64,000 nt of DNA from Bacteroidota bacterium (GTDB lineage: Bacteria; Bacteroidota; Bacteroidia; UKL13-3): NCBI GenBank assembly GCA_027484685.1, contig JAIXSO010000062.1, positions 1 through 64,000 of the forward strand, read 5' to 3'. Below, one piece after another: positions 1 to 9,384 of the stretch; positions within the stretch are counted from its first letter, which is position 1, and each line of letters begins with the position of its first letter. Both the position numbers and the translations under genes were made by a program. The notes under the pieces were generated by a model that saw only the letters and a list, made by a program, of their open reading frames with translations, was not told where the DNA came from and did no database searches.

Positions 1-2
1 AC

Positions 3-2102
3 TTAAATGGAACAACAGCAACAAGCCAAAATCCACAAGTACGTTTAACAAGCCCAGTATTATACACTGTACGTTTAACAGCCACCAATGCATTTGGAGT
101 AGATTCAATAACCAAAACATCATTTATACAAATAAATGCGTACCAAACACCAGGTGCAGGTGCAATTTTTTCAAATATAGCTGATGCAACAATGGGTATC
201 AATAGGGTTAGATGTGCTGGTTTAGATACAGGATTCAATAATCCAACAAGCCCAACTTACCAATACATAAACACTACTACTCAGGTAGGAACAGTTTTTA
301 GAGGAGGTAAATATGCTGTAGTAATTGATAGACCAAGACCAGGAACTCCATTAGATTATAAAGTTTGGATTGACTTTAACTTAAATTCGAATTTTGAACC
401 AAGTGAGTTAGTTTTAAATAAAATAAATAATGGAACTACGCAATTAACTGATACATTTACTATTTCATCAACCCAAGCATATGGTAATACTAGAATGCGT
501 GTAGGATTAGATTTAGCAAATTCAACCCAATTTAATTCAGTTTATTCAGTAGTAGGTATGTTTAAAGACTTTAATATATCAATAAATAGAGACTTGATTA
601 AACCTAGTATTACCTTAAATGGTCCTGCTGTATTAAGAACAGAAATTAATAAAACTTTCAATGATCCAAATGCTGTTGCCATTGATAATGTTGAAGGCGA
701 TATTAGTTCAAGAATTCAAAAAGTTACCAATATTGATTTGACTAACATTGGCGTTTATTTTGTAAAATATTTCGTAGTAGATTATTCAGGTAATGTTTCT
801 GATACTTTATACAGAACTGTTATTGTGGAGTTAAATAGTACAGGTCCTTCAATTACATTAAAAGGCAATGCTACTGTTTACACAGATGCAAAAACTACTT
901 TTGTTGATCCAGGTGTAATTGCCTTAGATAATGTTGGTGCTGATATTACACAAAATGTTATTACAACGACTAATTTAAATGAAAACGTTGTTGGAACTTA
1001 CAGTAAGAGATATTCAATTACTGATGCATTTAACTTTACTAAATTTGTAGATAGAACTATTATTGTTCAAGATACAATCCGTCCGGTATTAACTCCTAAA
1101 GAAAGCCCTTACTTGCATCAAGTATTAACAGCATTTGATCCATTACAAGCAATTACTTGGTCTGATAATTATAGTGTAAAAGCTAAGTTAAATCCTACTT
1201 ATGTAGGTTCAATTAATCCTAATGTAATAGGTACTTATTTTATAGTTTATGACTTAAAAGATGAATCAAACAATAGTGCCACTCAATTAAGGTTACAAGT
1301 AAATGTGACTGATAAAGTAAAACCAACTATTTCTATTGGTAATAATCCATTATACGTAGAAGTAAATGAGTCGTTTACTGAAAATGATATTACAATTGCT
1401 GATAACTACTGGCCTTTAAGTGCATTATTCAGAAGCCAAACTAGCAATGTAAGATTAGATTCATTGGGTACTTATGAAATTGTTTATTCTGTAACTGATG
1501 GTTCAGGTAACACTGAAACTGCAATTAGAACTGTGATAGTAAGAGATACAAAAGCTCCAACATTAAAATTAATTGGTAGCCAAACAGTTAACTTACCTCG
1601 TTTCAGTTTATACTTAGATGCAGGTGTTCAAATATTTGATAACTTTAACTCTGATGCTGAGTTACGTGGTAACTTAGTAATAACAAGTAATTTACCTGTT
1701 AATTCAGGTGGTCAATACTTTGGAGATATTGAAGGTTTATATACTGTTCAATATAGAGTTAGAGATTTATCGCATAACACATCTGAACCAATACAAAGAA
1801 CAGTAAATGTAATTGCAAGCACTTCTAGTGTAGAAGATGCAATTAACTCAAACAATATCTTAGCTATTTATCCAAATCCTAGCAATGGTATTTTAAAGGT
1901 TAAATTATTTGAAGCTACTAATGCTGATGTTACTGTAAAAGTGTACAATTCGGTTGGTGCTTTAGCTAAAACTTTAACATTAAACAATAAAGATTTATCT
2001 GAAAAACAATTAGATTTATCAGGCTTTGCAAATGGTGTATACTTAATACAAGTAGAAACTGAAGGTAAAGTTTACACACATAAAATTAGTGTTGTTAAAT
2101 AA
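3..2102 (+). CDS. Secreted multi-Ig-domain protein with type IX secretion sorting domain (5' partial)
   Basis: The reading frame is open from the left edge, so the true start lies outside the window; the first internal ATG (192) is not the start. The visible part begins with the end of a PKD-like domain (YTVRLTATNAFG), then a GEVED-type domain (around YKVWIDFNLNSNFEPSE). Four to five DUF5011/HYR-like Ig repeats of about 75 residues follow, each ending in a G-Y-x-V-x-D-x-SGN type strand. The last ~85 residues are a Por-type C-terminal sorting domain (IYPNPSNG, then FANGVYLIQV and KISVVK), which in Bacteroidota directs export and surface attachment by the type IX secretion system. No catalytic domain is visible in the part seen. 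An adhesin or matrix protein is likely, but an enzyme domain could lie upstream. A terminator hairpin follows the stop. Confidence 0.85.
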   Translation, partial: LNGTTATSQNPQVRLTSPVLYTVRLTATNAFGVDSITKTSFIQINAYQTPGAGAIFSNIADATMGINRVRCAGLDTGFNNPTSPTYQYINTTTQVGTVFRGGKYAVVIDRPRPGTPLDYKVWIDFNLNSNFEPSELVLNKINNGTTQLTDTFTISSTQAYGNTRMRVGLDLANSTQFNSVYSVVGMFKDFNISINRDLIKPSITLNGPAVLRTEINKTFNDPNAVAIDNVEGDISSRIQKVTNIDLTNIGVYFVKYFVVDYSGNVSDTLYRTVIVELNSTGPSITLKGNATVYTDAKTTFVDPGVIALDNVGADITQNVITTTNLNENVVGTYSKRYSITDAFNFTKFVDRTIIVQDTIRPVLTPKESPYLHQVLTAFDPLQAITWSDNYSVKAKLNPTYVGSINPNVIGTYFIVYDLKDESNNSATQLRLQVNVTDKVKPTISIGNNPLYVEVNESFTENDITIADNYWPLSALFRSQTSNVRLDSLGTYEIVYSVTDGSGNTETAIRTVIVRDTKAPTLKLIGSQTVNLPRFSLYLDAGVQIFDNFNSDAELRGNLVITSNLPVNSGGQYFGDIEGLYTVQYRVRDLSHNTSEPIQRTVNVIASTSSVEDAINSNNILAIYPNPSNGILKVKLFEATNADVTVKVYNSVGALAKTLTLNNKDLSEKQLDLSGFANGVYLIQVETEGKVYTHKISVVK

Positions 2103-2121
2103 TTAAACATAAACTTTAAAT

Positions 2122-2157
2122 AAAAAAGGTGCTTTTCGAAAGGAAAGCACCTTTTTT
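2122..2157 (+). terminator. Intrinsic terminator after the secreted Ig-domain gene
   Basis: A 14-bp perfect stem, AAAAAAGGTGCTTT (2122-2135) with AAAGCACCTTTTTT (2144-2157), closes an 8-nt loop and ends in a T run. It lies 20 bp after the stop and 17 bp before the ppx start, so it separates the two transcription units. Confidence 0.85.
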
Positions 2158-2173
2158 ATTTATATTTGAATAA

Positions 2174-3088
2174 ATGAAAGCAGTTATCGATTTAGGTTCA
2201 AATACTTTTAATCTTTTAATAGCAGATATAAAAAATAATCAGCTTAATGTGGCGGTTAACTTAGAGTTTCCTGTAAAAATTGGAAGAGGAGGTTTAGTTG
2301 ATAATGTAATAACAGATGCAGCCATGCAAAGAGCCATAACTGCTTTGAGTCAATTTAAAAATTATCTTGATAGATTTGAAATAACAGATATTACTGCTTT
2401 GGCAACTTCGGCTATTCGCAATGCATCTAATGGTAATTTATTAGCCGAAAAGATTAAGGAAATGTTTGATATAAACATTTCAATAATTGATGGAATAAAA
2501 GAAGCTGAGTTTATTTATAATGGTGCCATTAACTCATTTAAATTGCCTAATGATGAAATTTTAGTAATGGATATTGGTGGTGGAAGTGTAGAGTTTATAA
2601 TTGGAAGAGGTAATCAAATAATTTGGAAACAGAGTTTTGATATTGGTGCTGTTAGACTGGTTGAAATGTTTAGGCCTCGAAATCCGCTAAACCAAACTGA
2701 TATTGAAAACATAAAATTACATATTTTAAAAACACTAAAACCTTTACAAGACGAACTTTTTAAATATCCTTTAAAAACTTTGGTTGGGACTGCGGGTAGT
2801 TTTGAAACAATGGTAGATGTGGTAATTAAAGATTTAAGGGTTATTCCCAATTCCCTATCAAAAAATGCTTTTGAGATTCCGCTTCAGGAATTTGAAGTTT
2901 TTAAAGAAATGATGGTAAAAACAACTATAGAACAACGCTTAAAGTTCAAAGGTATGTTAGATGTTAGAGCAGAATACATTCCGATTGCATCAATTTTAAT
3001 TGAAATAATTATTGAAATGGGTGGTATAAAAAAATTAGTTTGTTCTAACTACTCCATGAAAGAGGGTGCACTATACAGCATGTACTAA
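2174..3088 (+). CDS. ppx: Ppx/GppA-family exopolyphosphatase
   Basis: This 304-residue protein belongs to the Ppx/GppA phosphatase family of the ASKHA fold, which removes terminal phosphates from polyphosphate or pppGpp. The N-terminal phosphate loop AVIDLGSNTFNLLIAD and the second nucleotide-binding loop VMDIGGGSVEFIIG (around residues 125-140) are intact. The C-terminal half (TAGSFETMVDV) completes the second lobe. The length fits the short, two-domain bacterial form that lacks the extra C-terminal HD-like domains of E. coli Ppx. Whether polyphosphate or pppGpp is preferred cannot be read from sequence. The gene converges with maf, and the stop codons overlap by 4 bp. Confidence 0.88.
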   Translation: MKAVIDLGSNTFNLLIADIKNNQLNVAVNLEFPVKIGRGGLVDNVITDAAMQRAITALSQFKNYLDRFEITDITALATSAIRNASNGNLLAEKIKEMFDINISIIDGIKEAEFIYNGAINSFKLPNDEILVMDIGGGSVEFIIGRGNQIIWKQSFDIGAVRLVEMFRPRNPLNQTDIENIKLHILKTLKPLQDELFKYPLKTLVGTAGSFETMVDVVIKDLRVIPNSLSKNAFEIPLQEFEVFKEMMVKTTIEQRLKFKGMLDVRAEYIPIASILIEIIIEMGGIKKLVCSNYSMKEGALYSMY

Positions 3089-3657
3089 AATACTTTTAAA
3101 GCATCGTAAATTTTATTTACAGGTAAACCCATTACATTATAAAAGCATCCATTAATTTTCTCCACGGCTGTATATCCAAACCAATCTTGAATTCCATAGC
3201 TTCCTGCTTTATCGAACGGTTTGTAGTTTTTTATATAATGCCAAATTTCATCATCCAAAAGTTGTTTTATGCTTACCTCACTTCTATCGTAAAGGGTAAC
3301 AGTTTTGTTATTCGATTTTAAGCAAACTCCCGTAAATACTTCATGCGTGGTATCACAAATTTCTTTCAACATCTCAAACGATTCTTGCTCAGTTTCAGGT
3401 TTATTTAAAACATGATTATTTACCCAAACTACGGTGTCGGCAGTTAGTAAAATTTCATTTTCGTTTAGCGTTAAAGGAAATGCATCAGCCTTTTTGTTGG
3501 CCAAATAAGTAGGAATTTCATGTTTAGTTAATTGGCTTGGAAATGATTCATCTACCTCGTAAGTAACTACTTCAAAAGGTAATTCTAATCCTTTAATTAA
3601 CTCTTGTCTTCTTGGCGATTTAGATGCCAAAATTATTTTTATATTGTTTAACAACAT
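3085..3657 (-). CDS. maf: Maf-family nucleotide pyrophosphatase
   Basis: A 190-residue Maf/Ham1-fold protein. Maf proteins hydrolyse dTTP, UTP or modified nucleotides to the monophosphate and are thought to sanitise the pool. The diagnostic N-terminal motif ILASKSPRRQELI and the catalytic region TADTVVW (around residues 70-80) are present, as is the late YGIQDWFG segment typical of the YhdE-like subgroup. It ends convergently with ppx, overlapping by 4 bp. The upstream Ldh-family gene on the same strand stops only 4 bp before the maf start, which suggests co-transcription. Confidence 0.9.
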   Translation of the reverse strand: MLLNNIKIILASKSPRRQELIKGLELPFEVVTYEVDESFPSQLTKHEIPTYLANKKADAFPLTLNENEILLTADTVVWVNNHVLNKPETEQESFEMLKEICDTTHEVFTGVCLKSNNKTVTLYDRSEVSIKQLLDDEIWHYIKNYKPFDKAGSYGIQDWFGYTAVEKINGCFYNVMGLPVNKIYDALKVF

Positions 3658-3661
3658 TTGC

Positions 3662-4714
3662 TTAAAATTCTAATGCTAATTTATTGGCCAATTCTTGTAA
3701 ATCGGTAATTACTTTATCATTTAAAGGAATTCCTGTTTCTAACCTTTCTTTTTCTAATAAAAACTCAGGCTCGCCTGGAATTATTACATGCTGATTCTTG
3801 TCTATTCTGTTCGCATTTTTAAAGGCATCTATCCAATTATCAATATGATTTTTAAAATCATTGGCAGGTCTAAATGCATCAATGCGCATGGCACCTAAAA
3901 AATGGCCAATACCATTTCCTGGTAAATTTTCTAAAGGATTTAAAAAAGCTACAAATGGCGGAACCCAAGGGCCGTAGTTTGCACCACTTAATACACCACA
4001 CAATATATCAACCAAACTAGCTAATCCATAACCTTTATGTCCGCCTAAAGGCAATAACGAGCCTCCATTTGAAAGTTCATTAGCATTGGTTGATTCTTCA
4101 CCATCTTTGGTTTGTACCCAATTGTTAGGAATTGGTTTACCCGTTCGTTGCGCAATTTCAAGCTTTCCATTTGCAGCAGCGCTTGTTGCCATATCAATCA
4201 CAATAGGTAAGTGTTTTCCTGCCGGAAAAGCATAACAAATAGGGTTTGTTCCTAACATACGCTGTTTGCTGTAAGTTGGAGCTACTAATGGACTTGCATT
4301 GGTCATGGCAATTCCAATCATATTATTAGGCAAAGCTTTCATGGCATGGTAAGCAGCTATGCCAAAATGATTGCTGTTTTGAATAGCCACCCAACCTGTG
4401 CCCACGTTTTTAGCTTTTTCTATTGCTATATCCATTGCTTTTGGTGCAACAACCAAACCCAAACCTTGGTCTGCATCAATGGTGGCAGTGCTGGGTGTTT
4501 CATAAATAATTTTATGTTGTGCATTCATATTAGCTCTGTTGGCTTCGTAAAGCCTAACATAGCCACTTAAGCGTGCTACACCGTGTGAATCTATCCCGCG
4601 TAAATCGGCAGCAATAAGCACATCAGCAGCCTGCCTGGCATCTTGCTCATTCATGCCACATTTTATAAAAACTTGTTCGGTAAAGTGTAATAAACGTTGG
4701 TGGGAATAATTCAT
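3662..4714 (-). CDS. Malate/L-lactate dehydrogenase family (Ldh2) oxidoreductase
   Basis: A 350-residue protein of the Ldh_2 family (malate, L-sulfolactate and ureidoglycolate dehydrogenases), NAD(P)-dependent enzymes unrelated to classical LDH. The early catalytic-region motif ADLRGIDSHGVARL (residues 32-45) is intact. Further family landmarks are VAIQNSNHFGIAAYH, GTNPICYAFPA and GGHKGYGLASLVDILCGVLSGA. Cytoplasmic, with no signal peptide. The substrate cannot be decided from sequence, and malate is only the commonest annotation. The gene lies 4 bp upstream of maf on the same strand. Confidence 0.85.
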   Translation of the reverse strand: MNYSHQRLLHFTEQVFIKCGMNEQDARQAADVLIAADLRGIDSHGVARLSGYVRLYEANRANMNAQHKIIYETPSTATIDADQGLGLVVAPKAMDIAIEKAKNVGTGWVAIQNSNHFGIAAYHAMKALPNNMIGIAMTNASPLVAPTYSKQRMLGTNPICYAFPAGKHLPIVIDMATSAAANGKLEIAQRTGKPIPNNWVQTKDGEESTNANELSNGGSLLPLGGHKGYGLASLVDILCGVLSGANYGPWVPPFVAFLNPLENLPGNGIGHFLGAMRIDAFRPANDFKNHIDNWIDAFKNANRIDKNQHVIIPGEPEFLLEKERLETGIPLNDKVITDLQELANKLALEF

Positions 4715-4761
4715 TTATTTGTAAAATATTGTAAAAGAAATTACCATTTTTTGTAAAATAA

Positions 4762-4806
4762 AAAATCTGTGAAAGATGGTTTTTCGTCCATCAATTCACA
4801 GATTTT
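4762..4806 (-). terminator. Intrinsic terminator of the BI-1 family gene
   Basis: AAAATCTGTGAA (4762-4773) pairs with TTCACAGATTTT (4795-4806), and an inner GATGG/CCATC stem (4775-4779 with 4788-4792) extends the hairpin. Read on the minus strand it follows the stop at 4827 and ends in a T run. It separates this gene from the Ldh-family gene downstream. Confidence 0.75.
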
Positions 4807-4826
4807 ATAATCTTTAATTATTTAAA

Positions 4827-5516
4827 TTATTTTCTATCGCCTAATAAGCGTAATAAGTATAAAAATAAATTGATAAAATCAAGGTACAAAGTTAATGCAC
4901 CCATAATTGAACCTTTTTTAGCTTGTTCTCCATCTAACTGAGTAGCCATTATTTTTAGTTTTTGGGTGTCGTAAGCTGTTAATCCTACAAAAATCATTAC
5001 ACCAGCATATGATATAATATAGTTTAACATTGAGCTTTGTAAAAAATAATTAACAATTGTAGCTATAATTAATCCTATTAGACCCATCATCATAATAGCT
5101 CCAAAACCGCTTAAATCTTTTTTGGTAAAAAATCCTGCTAAACTCATTACTGCAAAAGTACCAGCAGTAATAAAAAATGTGGATGCAATAGAACTAGCAG
5201 TATATAAAATGAAAATGCTCGAAAGAGTAATTCCGCTTAAAACTGAATACAAAACAAACATAATGGTAGCGGTTGTGTAACTTAATTTAGAAACACGAGC
5301 ACTTAAATACCAAACTACTCCAAGTTGAGCTATTATTAAACCCATAAACATGTATTTGGTGCCGAATACTATGCTTAATAATTGTTCTGACGAAGCTACA
5401 TACATGGCTACAACACCAGTAATAAATAATGCTAAAGTCATCCATGAATAAACTTTAGTCATAAAAGCACCCACCACACTTTGGGTTTGGGTTGATGAAA
5501 TTTGTGAGTTTTCCAT
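4827..5516 (-). CDS. Bax inhibitor-1/YccA family integral membrane protein
   Basis: A 229-residue membrane protein with about seven hydrophobic segments after a short polar N terminus. It matches the BI-1 (TMBIM) family: TKVYSWMTLALFITGVVAMY at the start, GLTAYDTQKLKIM near residue 185, and a final LYLDFINLFLYLLRLLG segment. Bacterial members such as YccA are inner-membrane proteins. YccA interacts with the FtsH protease, and other members conduct calcium; the function of this one is unknown. It is a single gene with its own terminator on the downstream side. Confidence 0.9.
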   Translation of the reverse strand: MENSQISSTQTQSVVGAFMTKVYSWMTLALFITGVVAMYVASSEQLLSIVFGTKYMFMGLIIAQLGVVWYLSARVSKLSYTTATIMFVLYSVLSGITLSSIFILYTASSIASTFFITAGTFAVMSLAGFFTKKDLSGFGAIMMMGLIGLIIATIVNYFLQSSMLNYIISYAGVMIFVGLTAYDTQKLKIMATQLDGEQAKKGSIMGALTLYLDFINLFLYLLRLLGDRK

Positions 5517-5582
5517 TTTCTTGATTTCTTTTTTGTTTTTTAGTTAAATAATTGATTGCAAAATAAGCTATTTTAAATGAAA

Positions 5583-5876
5583 TTAGTTCATGTGCATTTT
5601 AGGAAATCTAAATATTTCACTATCATGAACCAATATAGGATGTATTTTATAGGTAATAAATTCGTATAAAGGTAGTTGCTGCATAATGGTTTCTGTTTCT
5701 TGTTCCGATTCAGTGTTAAAAATTATCCAACCTTTAGTTCTTTCTTCATTTATGGTATAACTTTGTATTTTACCTTTATTAATTAAAACACTAATAAAAG
5801 CTCGGTGACTCGGAATTTTGCGCATAAAATTATTGTCTATTTCGTAAGGCAATTTTATTTCAACCATGAATACCAT
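5583..5876 (-). CDS. Muconolactone-isomerase-like small protein
   Basis: A 97-residue protein with the length and pattern of the muconolactone delta-isomerase-like ferredoxin fold: an N-terminal strand MVFMVEIKLP, a helical stretch, a central GWIIFNTESEQETETIMQQL segment, and a C-terminal LYEFITYKIHPI strand. Real muconolactone isomerases act in catechol degradation as decamers. No other catechol-pathway gene is nearby, so this is more likely a fold relative of unknown role. The first residues MVFMVEI allow ATG at 5876 or 5867; I keep the former. It is transcribed away from queG. Confidence 0.6.
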   Translation of the reverse strand: MVFMVEIKLPYEIDNNFMRKIPSHRAFISVLINKGKIQSYTINEERTKGWIIFNTESEQETETIMQQLPLYEFITYKIHPILVHDSEIFRFPKMHMN

Positions 5877-5926
5877 AATTTCTTTCTTTTTTATTCAAAT
5901 ATAAGTAACCAATTTTGTCAATTGCT

Positions 5927-6856
5927 ATGCCAAACCAAACTAATTATACAAAATTAATAAAAGACCATGCTTTAAAATTGGGCTTTAGCTTTGTAGGTAT
6001 CAGTAAAGCAGCGTTTTTAGAAACCGAAGCCCCAAAGTTGGAGAAATGGCTCAAGGAAAATAAAAATGGCAAAATGGCTTATATGGAAAATCATTTTGAC
6101 AAGCGTTTAAACCCAACATTATTAGTTGATGATGCCAAATCGGTTATAAGTTTAATGTATAATTATTATACTACTGATAAGCAAAAAGACTCAGCAGCTC
6201 CCCAAATTTCAAAATATGCGTATGGGCAAGATTACCATGATGTTGTAAAAGAAAAATTGGTTGAATTACTATTGTTTATTCAAACCAATATTGGTGAAGT
6301 AGGAGGTAGGTGTTTTGTAGATTCAGCGCCAGTTTTAGAGCGAGCTTGGGCTGCCAAAAGTGGTTTAGGTTGGATAGGCAAAAATGGCAATTTAATTAAT
6401 AAAGGCCATGGTTCGTTTTACTTTTTGGCAGAATTAATTATTGATTTGGAATTAGACTACGATAGTAAATTAGCTACCAATTATTGTGGAACTTGTACAG
6501 CTTGCATTGATGCTTGCCCTACCGAAGCCATAGTTTCGCCAACTGTTGTGGATGGAAGTAAATGCATTAGTTATTTTACCATTGAGTTAAAAGATGCCAT
6601 TCCTGTCGAAATGAAAGGAAAGTTTGATAATTGGGCTTTTGGATGCGATATTTGCCAAAATGTTTGCCCTTGGAATAGGTTTTCGAAACCACACAACGAA
6701 CCCAATTTTTTAGCTAAACCCGAACTTTTAAACATGACTAATAATGATTGGTTAGAGATTACTGAACAAGTATTCAGTGAGTTATTTAAAAAATCGCCAG
6801 TTAAGCGAACCAAATACAACGGATTGAAAAGAAATATTGACTTTATAAGAAACTAA
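5927..6856 (+). CDS. queG: Epoxyqueuosine reductase QueG
   Basis: QueG reduces epoxyqueuosine to queuosine in tRNA, the last step of queuosine synthesis, using cobalamin and two [4Fe-4S] clusters. The protein has the N-terminal cobalamin-binding domain ([17 protein letters not shown], with the conserved GWxGK). The two ferredoxin-like cluster motifs follow: [16 protein letters not shown] and [13 protein letters not shown]. Length is about 309 residues, normal for the shorter forms without HEAT repeats. I chose ATG at 5927; an in-frame TTG at 5915 would add only four residues. The next gene starts 10 bp after the stop, so co-transcription is possible. Confidence 0.92.
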   Translation: MPNQTNYTKLIKDHALKLGFSFVGISKAAFLETEAPKLEKWLKENKNGKMAYMENHFDKRLNPTLLVDDAKSVISLMYNYYTTDKQKDSAAPQISKYAYGQDYHDVVKEKLVELLLFIQTNIGEVGGRCFVDSAPVLERAWAAKSGLGWIGKNGNLINKGHGSFYFLAELIIDLELDYDSKLATNYCGTCTACIDACPTEAIVSPTVVDGSKCISYFTIELKDAIPVEMKGKFDNWAFGCDICQNVCPWNRFSKPHNEPNFLAKPELLNMTNNDWLEITEQVFSELFKKSPVKRTKYNGLKRNIDFIRN

Positions 6857-6866
6857 TAAAAAGAAA

Positions 6867-8189
6867 ATGACCAAATTTTATAAAATTTTGTTTTTTAGCG
6901 TATTAACTTGTTGTGTTTTTATAAACAAAGCTTTGACGCAAAGCGAAATAATTGAAAAAAAAAATAAATCAATTGATAAGGCTCCACAAAAACTACTTTT
7001 ACATAAAATGGATCCCAATAATTTTAATTTTGGAGTAGGTATTGACGCCAATTTAAATTTAATTGGAACTGAATATGGCAATAGAATAGGAAATTTTATG
7101 CCCAGGTTTAGCGTATTTTTAAGCAAACCTTTAAATAAATATTATGTAAACAGCTTTATTAGTTTATGGGATTACTCTATTGAACCATTAGCCATCAATT
7201 TTATTGAAAGCCGCGATAAATCAACCGATAACCAGTTTGGTGGTTATTATTTTGACCCTTCGTTTGCTTTACATTTAGTGCCCGATAGAAGCAGTAATGA
7301 TTTTAAATTAATGTTTGGTTTGCGACCTTCTTATTTAATGTATAGTTATTCACAAACTTTAGAAAATGGTGCTTATAGATTGATTCAAGGAGGTTTAGAA
7401 TCAAATAAAAATAAAGCTGGCGATATTGATTTAGCAGGAATGATTGGTTTTAGTTTTAAGTTTAGTCAAGTAGGAAATTTTGAAATAAAATATTTGCACA
7501 GCTTTACCAATAATAGCACCGGAAATTATATTGCTGGCAGACCAAATACATTGGAGTTTGGTGTAAGATTAAGTGCTGTACAAATTGGCAAAACACTTTT
7601 TGACATAGATAATGAAGTAAAAAAACAAGTACTTAAATTAAATAAAGGAACGCTGTTGATTATGTTTCCTACACCAAATATTCACGAAATTAATGCACTA
7701 AAACGTGCAGGAAGAAATGATGAAGTAACCCAAATTTATTTTGTGCAACAGCTCAATAATAAAATGGTTATGGATAAAATGAAAAGTGATTATAAATTTA
7801 GTAAAGTGCTGTATCTTTCTGATTCATCTATCAATAAAATATTAGCAAAAGATTTTAACAATGTATTTATTGACGAAAACTATTTACCAATAGAAGCACC
7901 ATTAACTTTCGATTCTACTAATTTTTTAATTGCATCATTTTGTTTCGATATTTCAGAATTTTCGAGCAGAAATAAATTGGCATATGGTTTACATGTGTAT
8001 AACGAAAAAATGCAATTGCTTTCCAAACCCTTTAATGCCATGCGAAACGATATGGGTATGGTTCAAGGCAATAATATTTTTGCCGATTTATTTGGTAAAA
8101 AAGTACTGTTTACACCGCTGGATTACGAAAATGTAATTAAGAAATTTAACGATAGGTTATTACGTTACAAACTAGAAGAAGAGGAGTAA
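6867..8189 (+). CDS. Exported protein with predicted outer-membrane region and unassigned C-terminal domain
   Basis: A 440-residue protein beginning with a signal peptide (MTKFYKILFFSVLTCCVFINKALTQS). Residues about 50-250 alternate polar and hydrophobic strands (FMPRFSVFLSKPL, FEIKYLHSFTNN, LEFGVRLSAVQIG), as in Bacteroidota outer-membrane beta barrels. Residues about 260-440 do not look like a barrel: GTLLIMFPTPNIHEINALKRAG and a region rich in alternating helix and strand suggest a soluble alpha/beta domain exposed in the periplasm. I do not recognise the family. It sits 10 bp behind queG and converges with the vWA gene. Confidence 0.6.
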   Translation: MTKFYKILFFSVLTCCVFINKALTQSEIIEKKNKSIDKAPQKLLLHKMDPNNFNFGVGIDANLNLIGTEYGNRIGNFMPRFSVFLSKPLNKYYVNSFISLWDYSIEPLAINFIESRDKSTDNQFGGYYFDPSFALHLVPDRSSNDFKLMFGLRPSYLMYSYSQTLENGAYRLIQGGLESNKNKAGDIDLAGMIGFSFKFSQVGNFEIKYLHSFTNNSTGNYIAGRPNTLEFGVRLSAVQIGKTLFDIDNEVKKQVLKLNKGTLLIMFPTPNIHEINALKRAGRNDEVTQIYFVQQLNNKMVMDKMKSDYKFSKVLYLSDSSINKILAKDFNNVFIDENYLPIEAPLTFDSTNFLIASFCFDISEFSSRNKLAYGLHVYNEKMQLLSKPFNAMRNDMGMVQGNNIFADLFGKKVLFTPLDYENVIKKFNDRLLRYKLEEEE

Positions 8190-8196
8190 AATTTAA

Positions 8197-9366
8197 TTAT
8201 TTTGCTATTGTTGTTACCCAAGCAAACTCGCCATTTCTAAATAAGAAAATATCATCATCAATGGTAATTTCAGTATTGTCAACCAAGGTTTTCATTTCTA
8301 AATCGGCATTGGCTGTATGAATACTTCCCTTAGTTAAGTAAGCAATTTTTAAATACTCTGAGTTAATGCCTTTGGCCGTTCCGCAAATAATTACGTGTAC
8401 AGGTTTTTTGATACGTTTTAACAGTGCCATATCCCTAACTGGGCTATCATCTGCTACTAAAACTATGTCCCCAAAACCTTTTAAAGTTGTAATAGCTTTG
8501 TAAACCGCCTCTAAATCATTTTCTGGCTCATCGCCTCCTTGGCGCTCACCACCTTTTTTTCGGGTTTCATCTATATCTTTTTTAAATTTTTTAAAATCCT
8601 TAGCTTCAAAACTATATACACCACCTGCAGCACCTGTTTTCTTTAGTTCATCAGCTAATTCGCCACCATCGTTAAACAAGGTATAATACATAATTTTTTC
8701 GCTTTCATAATTTTGCTTGTACCAAATAAGTAATTGTCCAATGTATGGAAACATACTACCCGTCATATCCACCACTAATGATATTTTTTTCCAATGTGGA
8801 TTACGTTTAAAAGCCCTAAAAATGGTAGAATCTTTCAGTTTGTATTCGCCAGTTAAAAATTTATCGAACTTAATGGTAGTAACCGCCTCTTTGGTGGGTG
8901 CTTCGTAAGTTACATATCCTTTTTTATCGTAATGTGCGTAAGAACCTACTAATTCGCCTTTGGCAAAATTACCCTCGGTAAGCATAAATCCTGCTTCATC
9001 GTAACAGCGTTCATAGCCATTTTTTAAACCATCTCGATAAATTTCTTCACAACGGGTGCTACAATTGGGGAAAAATGAAACACTTGGTCCATCCATCACA
9101 CCATTTTTAAAAGTATTGCTTAGTTCAATGCAATCTTGCGCATCGTAAAACTTAATTTCAATACCTTGTTTTTCGTTGTTTTCATAAAATACTTCGTACT
9201 TTAAGTCGCCATTAGGCCAATAGTAGCGCCAAAATCCTTGTTTTTTACCATCTACAGTTACGTTTATGGTATCGCCATCATGCAGTGTAAATGATTGACT
9301 GTTGGCTGTTTTTATTATAAAGCTGATTATTAAAAATAAGGCTAATTTTAAAAAAATATTTTTCAT
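8197..9366 (-). CDS. Exported MORN-repeat plus von Willebrand A domain protein
   Basis: A 389-residue protein with a signal peptide (first ~23 residues, ending NSQS). Residues about 25-160 contain five or six MORN-like repeats of the YwqK type (GFWRYYWPNGDLKYEVFY, GNFAKGELVGSYAHYDKKG). Residues about 190-365 form a vWA-like domain with an intact metal-ion-dependent adhesion motif, VVDMTGSM (D near residue 200), and a later VLVADDSP that fits the third MIDAS position. vWA domains bind metal and protein partners. The combination with MORN-like repeats is unusual, and I know no function for it. It is probably periplasmic or surface located. Confidence 0.7.
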   Translation of the reverse strand: MKNIFLKLALFLIISFIIKTANSQSFTLHDGDTINVTVDGKKQGFWRYYWPNGDLKYEVFYENNEKQGIEIKFYDAQDCIELSNTFKNGVMDGPSVSFFPNCSTRCEEIYRDGLKNGYERCYDEAGFMLTEGNFAKGELVGSYAHYDKKGYVTYEAPTKEAVTTIKFDKFLTGEYKLKDSTIFRAFKRNPHWKKISLVVDMTGSMFPYIGQLLIWYKQNYESEKIMYYTLFNDGGELADELKKTGAAGGVYSFEAKDFKKFKKDIDETRKKGGERQGGDEPENDLEAVYKAITTLKGFGDIVLVADDSPVRDMALLKRIKKPVHVIICGTAKGINSEYLKIAYLTKGSIHTANADLEMKTLVDNTEITIDDDIFLFRNGEFAWVTTIAK

Positions 9367-9384
9367 TTATTAAGATACTAAAAT

